Part shown: one piece after another, positions 58,989-64,000 of the stretch
How the letters are laid out: every line of letters begins with the position of its first letter
Numbering within the stretch: position 1 is the first letter of the stretch
DNA from: Marinobacter psychrophilus
GTDB lineage: Bacteria > Pseudomonadota > Gammaproteobacteria > Pseudomonadales > Oleiphilaceae
Assembly: GCF_001043175.1 (NCBI RefSeq)
Contig: NZ_CP011494.1
Location: forward strand, 2,790,001-2,854,000
Direction: 5' to 3'
DNA length: 64,000 nucleotides
The notes under the pieces: generated by a model
The model's database searches: none
What the model saw: the letters and a program-made list of their open reading frames with translations, nothing else
What the model was told of the DNA's origin: nothing
Made by a program: the position numbers and the translations under genes

Positions 58989-59939
58989 CTATTGCTCGGA
59001 GTGCCTGAGGAACAACTGCTCAAACCGGCGGATGTTCTGCTGCACATAATCAATAAACGCCCGCATGGCCGGGGTTGGGTGGCGCGCCTGGGGATACACC
59101 ACGCACCAGCTGCGCCTTAGTGGAAACCCGGCGATATTCACAATGCTCAGGCTGCCCAGGGCCAACTCGGACAGCACCCCCAGCTTCGGCAAAACAGCCA
59201 CCCCCAAGCCTGCCAGCACCGCATGCTTCACCGCGTCGTTAGAGCCAAGTTCCATACTTGGAATCGCCCGCAAACGCTGATTCTGGCAGTGCAGCTCTAG
59301 CGCCAGGCGGCTGCCAGAGCCGCTCTCACGCACCAACAAACCGCTGTCCAGAAACGCCTGGGCGCTCACGCTCGCCTGATCAAGCAACGGATGCCCCCGC
59401 GGCACCACCGGCACCAGCTCGTTGTCCAGAAACGGCAAAGACGTCAATGGCCGCTCCGCCGGCACCATACCCATAATCACCAGATCATCAGCGTTGTCAT
59501 TCAGCCTTTGCAGCGCCGTTGCGCGGTTTACCACCGACACCGACACGGTTACCTGCGGGTTTAGCTGCAAAAACGCCCCCAACATATAAGGCACCACATA
59601 TTGCGCCGTATTCACGGCCACCAGGCGTAACTCTCCGGCCACCTGCCCTTCCAGCGCCGCCAAATTGTTCTGCACCTGCTCCAGGGCAGCAAACACCAAA
59701 CGCACACATTTCGCCATTTCCTCACCGGCGGCGGTGCAATAAAGCTTGCGCCCAACATACTCAAACATCGGCAACCCTAGTGCCTGTTCCAAATGACGCA
59801 CCTGGCTGCTGATAGCAGGCTGCGTCAACCCCAACAACTCCCCTGCCTTGCTGTAGCTTTTCAAATCGTAAACCGCTTTAAACACCTGAAGCTGACGAAA
59901 GGTCAGGCGACTGGCGAGGTTTTGAATGCTTAACGGCAT
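58989..59939 (-). CDS. LysR-family regulator, probable pyruvate carboxylase regulator
   Basis: LysR-type regulator (316 aa). The helix-turn-helix lies at about residues 14-58 (LTFRQLQVFKAVYDLKSYSKAGELLGLTQPAISSQVRHLEQALGLPMFEYVGRKL) and a periplasmic-binding-like effector domain follows. It is transcribed divergently from pycA across 155 bp, an arrangement known for PycR of Pseudomonas aeruginosa; regulation of pycAB is inferred from this. The spacer should contain its T-N11-A site(s); I could not single one out. Confidence 0.9.
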   Translation of the reverse strand: MPLSIQNLASRLTFRQLQVFKAVYDLKSYSKAGELLGLTQPAISSQVRHLEQALGLPMFEYVGRKLYCTAAGEEMAKCVRLVFAALEQVQNNLAALEGQVAGELRLVAVNTAQYVVPYMLGAFLQLNPQVTVSVSVVNRATALQRLNDNADDLVIMGMVPAERPLTSLPFLDNELVPVVPRGHPLLDQASVSAQAFLDSGLLVRESGSGSRLALELHCQNQRLRAIPSMELGSNDAVKHAVLAGLGVAVLPKLGVLSELALGSLSIVNIAGFPLRRSWCVVYPQARHPTPAMRAFIDYVQQNIRRFEQLFLRHSEQ

Positions 59940-60094
59940 GGCACTGGGCCTTTCTAAATTGACTCATAAGGGATTACTTATACTCAAGCAAAATAATACC
60001 AATTTTTACAAAAGAGTCGAGGGCGCTACTCTTTTTGAATTCGCCATTCGGGTTTTATTACCTTCATTAGGGACGCAGAAATGAGGAGTCTCCC

Positions 60095-61510
60095 ATGTTG
60101 AAGAAAGTACTCATCGCCAACCGCGGCGAGATCGCCGTCCGCATTGTGCGGGCCTGTGCGGAAATGGGGATACGCTCCGTCGCCATCTACACCGAGCCAG
60201 ACCGTTATGGCCTGCACGTAAAGCGCGCCGACGAAGCCTACTCTTTGGGCGAAGACCCATTGGCAGGCTATCTGGACCCGGCCCGCATCGTTAACCTTGC
60301 GGTAGAGACCGGCTGCGACGCCATTCACCCCGGTTACGGGTTTTTATCAGAAAACGCCAACTTTGCCCGCTTGTGCGAACAAAAAGGCGTGGCGTTTATC
60401 GGCCCAAAATCCGACGTTGTGCACAAGATGGGCGATAAAACCCAAGCTCGCGACAGCATGCGCGCCGCCGGCATACCCATCACCCCCGGCTCTGACGGCA
60501 ACCTTGCAGATCTGGAGGAAGCCTTGAAACTGGCCAACGAGATTGGCTACCCGGTCATGGTGAAAGCCACCTCGGGCGGCGGCGGCCGGGGTATTCGCCG
60601 CTGCGACACACCTCAGGAACTGACGGCCCAGTACCCGCGCGTCATTTCTGAGGCCACCAAGGCCTTTGGCTCTGCCGAAGTGTTTATGGAAAAGTGCATT
60701 GTGAATCCGCGCCACATTGAGGTGCAGATACTGGCGGACAGTCACGGCAACGTTATTCACTTGTTCGAACGCGATTGTTCGATACAACGGCGAAACCAAA
60801 AGCTGATTGAAATTGCACCCAGTCCGCAGCTCACGCCGGAGCAACGACAGTACATTGGCGCCTTGGCAGTGAGGGCGGCTGAAGCCGTAGGCTACGAAAA
60901 CGCCGGCACCGTGGAATTTCTGCTGGCCGGCAACGAAGTGCACTTTATGGAAATGAACACCCGGGTGCAGGTGGAACACACCATCACCGAGGCCATTACC
61001 GGAGTGGATATTGTGCGTGAACAACTGCGCATCGCTGCCGGCCTGCCCCTGAGTTATCGCCAGGAAGACATTCAGTTCCGTGGCTATGCGCTGCAATTTC
61101 GCATCAACGCGGAAGATCCGAAAAACGACTTTTTGCCCAGTTTTGGCCGTATTACCCATTACTACGCGCCCGGCGGCCCCGGCGTACGTGTGGACACCGC
61201 TATCTACACCGGCTACGAAATCCCGCCCTATTACGACTCTATGTGCCTGAAGCTGGTGGTGTGGGCGCTGACCTGGGACGAAGTCATCGCCCGCGGCAAG
61301 CGCGCTCTGGACGACATGCGTTTGCACGGCATCAAAACCACGGCCCAGTACTACCAGCAGATTCTGGAGCATCCAGACTTCCGCGCTGGCAACTTTGACA
61401 CCAGCTTTGTGCCCAGCCACCCGGAACTTTTGAAATATTCCACCAAACGCCACCCCAGTGCCATTGCGCTCGCCATTGCCGCCACCATCGCCGCGCACTC
61501 CGGCTGGTAA
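60095..61510 (+). CDS. pycA: Pyruvate carboxylase subunit A (biotin carboxylase)
   Basis: ATP-dependent biotin carboxylase (471 aa). ATP-grasp motifs: KKVLIANRGEIAVRIVRACAEMG at the start, VMVKATSGGGGRGIRRC (glycine-rich loop), and active-site MEMNTRVQVEHTITEAITGVDIV. The neighbour encodes a carboxyltransferase with a biotin domain, so the pair forms a two-subunit pyruvate carboxylase making oxaloacetate. It is not the acetyl-CoA carboxylase subunit AccC, which usually lies beside accB. GAGGAG precedes ATG 60095. Confidence 0.94.
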   Translation: MLKKVLIANRGEIAVRIVRACAEMGIRSVAIYTEPDRYGLHVKRADEAYSLGEDPLAGYLDPARIVNLAVETGCDAIHPGYGFLSENANFARLCEQKGVAFIGPKSDVVHKMGDKTQARDSMRAAGIPITPGSDGNLADLEEALKLANEIGYPVMVKATSGGGGRGIRRCDTPQELTAQYPRVISEATKAFGSAEVFMEKCIVNPRHIEVQILADSHGNVIHLFERDCSIQRRNQKLIEIAPSPQLTPEQRQYIGALAVRAAEAVGYENAGTVEFLLAGNEVHFMEMNTRVQVEHTITEAITGVDIVREQLRIAAGLPLSYRQEDIQFRGYALQFRINAEDPKNDFLPSFGRITHYYAPGGPGVRVDTAIYTGYEIPPYYDSMCLKLVVWALTWDEVIARGKRALDDMRLHGIKTTAQYYQQILEHPDFRAGNFDTSFVPSHPELLKYSTKRHPSAIALAIAATIAAHSGW

Positions 61511-61529
61511 TTCGCAGGAGAATAAGATC

Positions 61530-63335
61530 ATGAGCAAAGCAAAACGAATTGAAGTAACCGACCTGATTCTGCGTGACGCGCACCAGTCGCTGATTGCCAC
61601 CCGCATGCGCACTGAAGACATGTTGCCCATCTGCGGCAAGTTGGATCAGGTAGGCTACTGGTCTCTGGAAGTCTGGGGCGGCGCCACCTTTGACGCCTGC
61701 GTACGGTTTCTGAAAGAAGACCCCTGGAAGCGCTTGCAAAAGCTGCGGGAAGCGCTGCCCAACACACGCCTGCAAATGCTGTTGCGGGGCCAGAATCTTC
61801 TGGGCTATCGCCATTACGCAGACGACGTGGTGGAGGCCTTTGTACAAAAAGCCGCAGAAAATGGCGTCGACGTGTTTCGGGTGTTTGATGCGCTAAACGA
61901 TCTACGCAACATCGAAGTCGCGATGAAAGCGGTGAAAAAAGCCGGCAAGCATGCCCAAGGCACCATCTGCTACACCACCAGCCCGGTGCACACCGCAGAA
62001 TTGTTTGTTCAGCAAGCCAAAGACATGCAGGCCATGGGCGCCGACTCCATCGCCATCAAGGATATGGCGGGACTGCTGACGCCTTACGGCACCTACGATC
62101 TGGTCAAAGCCATCAAGGCGAAAGTGGATCTGCCGCTGGTGATCCACAGCCACTCCACTTCCGGCCTGGCACCTCTGTGCCAGCTCAAAGCCATTGAAGC
62201 CGGCGTAGACCGTATGGATACGGCCATTTCTTCGTTCGCCTCCGGCACCAGTCATCCGGCAACCGAATCCCAGGTGGCCGCGCTGAAAGGCACCGATTAC
62301 GACACCGGCCTGGATTTGAATCTGCTAAGCGAAATCGCCGATTACTTCCGCGAAGTTCGCAAGAAGTACCGGCAGTTCGAAAGCGAGTTCACCCGCGAAG
62401 ACGTGTCTGTTCAGATTAATCAGGTACCCGGCGGCATGATGTCCAACCTGGCCAACCAACTCAAAGAACAGAACGCGCTGGACCGCATCCGCGAAGTGTT
62501 CGATGAAATTCCGCGGGTGCGGGAAGACCTCGGTTTTCCACCGCTGGTTACGCCCACCTCACAGATTGTCGGTACCCAGGCGGTATACAACGTACTGGCC
62601 GGCCAGCGCTATAAAACCATCACCAACGAAGTAAAACGCTACCTGCAGGGTGGCTATGGTCGGCCGCCAGCGCCGGTGAACGCCGACCTGCGCAAAAAAG
62701 CCATTGGCAATAAAACCGTTGACGAAGGCCGCCCGGCCGACCATCTCAGCCCCGAAATGGACAAACTGCGCAAAGACATTGGCGATCTGGCCCTTAACGA
62801 GGAAGACGTGCTCACCTTCGCCATGTTCCCTGACCTCGGCCGCGAGTTCCTGCAGCAACGCAAAGACGGCACACTGGTGCCGGAGGCCCTGTTGCCACCG
62901 GAAACAAAATCCGGTGACCGCCTGGTCACCGGTGTTGCCACCGAATTCCGCATTGAAGTGCACGGTGAGAGCTACGAAGTGGCGGTCACCGGCTCCGGTG
63001 AATCCGGTGTAGGTAAACGCAAACTCTATCTGTCACTTGACGGCATGCCGGAAGAAGTGGTGTTTGAATCCCTCAACGACTATGTGGCACAAAGCAGCAA
63101 CGGCCGCAAAAAGGCATCCATGCCCGGCCACGTCAGCACCGCCATGCCCGGCAATGTGGTCGAGGTTCTGGTGAAAGAAGGCGACACGGTGAGTGCCGGT
63201 CAAGCCGTACTGATCACCGAAGCGATGAAGATGGAAACCGAAGTACACGCTGACATTGACGGCAAAATCGCGGCAATTTACGTCACCAAAGGCGACCGGG
63301 TAACCCCGGGTGAAATGCTGATCGATATCGTCTGA
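61530..63335 (+). CDS. pycB: Pyruvate carboxylase subunit B / oxaloacetate decarboxylase alpha
   Basis: Carboxyltransferase (601 aa). An HMGL-like TIM barrel has VTDLILRDAHQSLIATRMRTEDML, DVFRVFDALNDLRN and VIHSHSTSGLAPLCQ (metal-binding residues). A conserved carboxylase region follows, then a Gly/Ala-rich linker and a biotinyl domain whose target lysine lies in ITEAMKMETEVHADIDG. Databases often name it oadA, but no oadB or oadG is nearby and pycA precedes it by 19 bases, favouring pyruvate carboxylase. ATG 61530 has GCAGGAG upstream. Confidence 0.93.
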   Translation: MSKAKRIEVTDLILRDAHQSLIATRMRTEDMLPICGKLDQVGYWSLEVWGGATFDACVRFLKEDPWKRLQKLREALPNTRLQMLLRGQNLLGYRHYADDVVEAFVQKAAENGVDVFRVFDALNDLRNIEVAMKAVKKAGKHAQGTICYTTSPVHTAELFVQQAKDMQAMGADSIAIKDMAGLLTPYGTYDLVKAIKAKVDLPLVIHSHSTSGLAPLCQLKAIEAGVDRMDTAISSFASGTSHPATESQVAALKGTDYDTGLDLNLLSEIADYFREVRKKYRQFESEFTREDVSVQINQVPGGMMSNLANQLKEQNALDRIREVFDEIPRVREDLGFPPLVTPTSQIVGTQAVYNVLAGQRYKTITNEVKRYLQGGYGRPPAPVNADLRKKAIGNKTVDEGRPADHLSPEMDKLRKDIGDLALNEEDVLTFAMFPDLGREFLQQRKDGTLVPEALLPPETKSGDRLVTGVATEFRIEVHGESYEVAVTGSGESGVGKRKLYLSLDGMPEEVVFESLNDYVAQSSNGRKKASMPGHVSTAMPGNVVEVLVKEGDTVSAGQAVLITEAMKMETEVHADIDGKIAAIYVTKGDRVTPGEMLIDIV

Positions 63336-63364
63336 TTAGGGTGAAATCTGTTTTGAATAAAAGC

Positions 63365-63398
63365 AAAAAGCCGCCTCTGAGATCAGAGACGGCTTTTT
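63365..63398. terminator. Bidirectional terminator, pycB / rimO
   Basis: AAAAAGCCGCCTCTGA pairs with TCAGAGACGGCTTTTT (one mismatch) around GA between convergent pycB and rimO. A and T tracts flank the stem on both strands. Confidence 0.92.
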
Positions 63399-63413
63399 AC
63401 GTTCAATAGCCCG

Positions 63414-64000
63414 TCAGGTCAGAGTCGCCCAAAGGTCATGCTCGTCCGCGTGGTCCACCATCGCCCGAACAATCTGCCCGGGCACCAAATCCGTGGCATC
63501 GTTCAGATACACCATGCCATCAATCTCTGGCGCGTCGGCTTTTGATCGCCCGATGGCACCTTCCTCGTCTACTTCGTCAATTAGCACGTCAATGGTGGTG
63601 CCAATTTTAGCCTGCAAACGGGCCGCTGAAATTTCGGCCTGCTTGGTCATAAATCGTTCCAGGCGCTCCTCTTTTACTTCTTCCGGCACGGCGCCTTCAA
63701 TTTCGTTGGCCTTGGCCCCTTCAACGGCGCTGTAGGTGAATGCGCCAACGCGATCCAGCTGCGCCTGGTCCAGCCAATCCAGCAGGTATTGGAAATCTTC
63801 TTCGGTTTCACCGGGGAAGCCCACAATAAAGGTGGAACGAATGGTGAGCTCCGGGCAGATTCCCCGCCATTTACGAATGCGGTCCAGAGTTTTGCTGTCG
63901 TGGGCAGGGCGCTTCATGGCTTTCAGCACTTTCGGGCTGGCGTGCTGGAACGGAATGTCCAAATACGGCAGAATTTTCCCTTCGGCCATTAACGGAATAA
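63414..64000 (-). CDS. rimO: Ribosomal protein S12 methylthiotransferase RimO (partial)
   Basis: C-terminal part (about 195 residues) of a radical-SAM methylthiotransferase modifying Asp of ribosomal protein S12. The frame is open to the window edge, so the N-terminal UPF0004 domain and the radical-SAM CxxxCxxC lie outside. Visible motifs are [53 protein letters not shown] and the TRAM domain near the end. A nearby ATG at 63989 is internal, not the start. It separates from pycB by a bidirectional terminator. Confidence 0.95.
   Translation of the reverse strand, partial: IPLMAEGKILPYLDIPFQHASPKVLKAMKRPAHDSKTLDRIRKWRGICPELTIRSTFIVGFPGETEEDFQYLLDWLDQAQLDRVGAFTYSAVEGAKANEIEGAVPEEVKEERLERFMTKQAEISAARLQAKIGTTIDVLIDEVDEEGAIGRSKADAPEIDGMVYLNDATDLVPGQIVRAMVDHADEHDLWATLT

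Noticed and set aside
60347-61639. Minus-strand 430-codon open frame
   Set aside because: It is fully antisense to pycA and the pycB start, which have intact catalytic motifs; a codon-bias shadow.

Overview
The window is about 64 kb of chromosome from a gammaproteobacterium, most likely Marinobacter or a close relative. The grounds are gene order and family type: rpoE-mucABCD-lepA-lepB, mlaFEDCB-ibaG-murA-hisGDC, kdsD-kdsC-lptCAB-rpoN-hpf-ptsN-rapZ-ptsO, yhdP-rng-maf-mreDCB, gatCAB, a two-subunit pyruvate carboxylase beside a LysR regulator, and an MvaT-type nucleoid protein. I did not compute base composition or run any search. Most of the window is core chromosome. I saw no phage, insertion sequence, CRISPR array, rRNA or tRNA.

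Layout. 0-7.3 kb (minus): envelope stress operon rpoE, mucA, mucB, mucC, mucD, then lepA and signal peptidase lepB. 7.4-11.8 kb (plus): nadB, sdhE, ygfX, ygfZ and an HDOD gene. 11.8-15.2 kb (minus): ung, lysS and prfB with its +1 recoding site. 15.5-17.5 kb: an orphan TPR/methyltransferase-like protein; then sbcB (minus). 19.2-21.2 kb: a response regulator with a CheC/CheX-like domain, paired with a PAS-GGDEF diguanylate cyclase. 21.3-24.1 kb is the least ordinary part: mvaT, an AT-rich tract, rfaH, a heavily decayed metallo-beta-lactamase-fold pseudogene, and an unannotated stretch with every hallmark of a Gac/Rsm (CsrB/RsmZ-type) regulatory RNA, followed by comEA. 24-33 kb: thiolase, zapE, zapG, Nif3-family gene, hisC, hisD, hisG, murA, ibaG. 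33-36 kb: the Mla phospholipid-transport operon. 36-43.7 kb: Kdo synthesis, LPS transport, rpoN (frameshifted here), hpf and the nitrogen-PTS genes. 43.7-46.6 kb: mgtE, darP and a nitrilase-family gene. 46.7-55 kb (minus): yhdP (frameshifted here), rng, maf, mreD, mreC, mreB. 55.7-59 kb: gatCAB. 59-63.3 kb: LysR regulator and pyruvate carboxylase. The right edge holds the C-terminal part of rimO.

The genes mainly serve envelope building and surveillance (MucABCD, LepB, Mla, Lpt, Kdo, MurA, YhdP, MreBCD), translation (LepA, PrfB, LysS, GatCAB, DarP, HPF, RimO, RNase G) and global regulation (RpoE, RpoN, PTS-Ntr, MvaT, RfaH, c-di-GMP, and the proposed Rsm RNA). The strongest new observation is the RNA at about 23495-23715. 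It carries eleven GGA motifs, several in hairpin loops, and lies behind a perfect 18-bp GacA-type box whose centre is about 65 bp upstream of the predicted start. Also notable are single-base frameshifts in rpoN and yhdP and several short tandem repeats.
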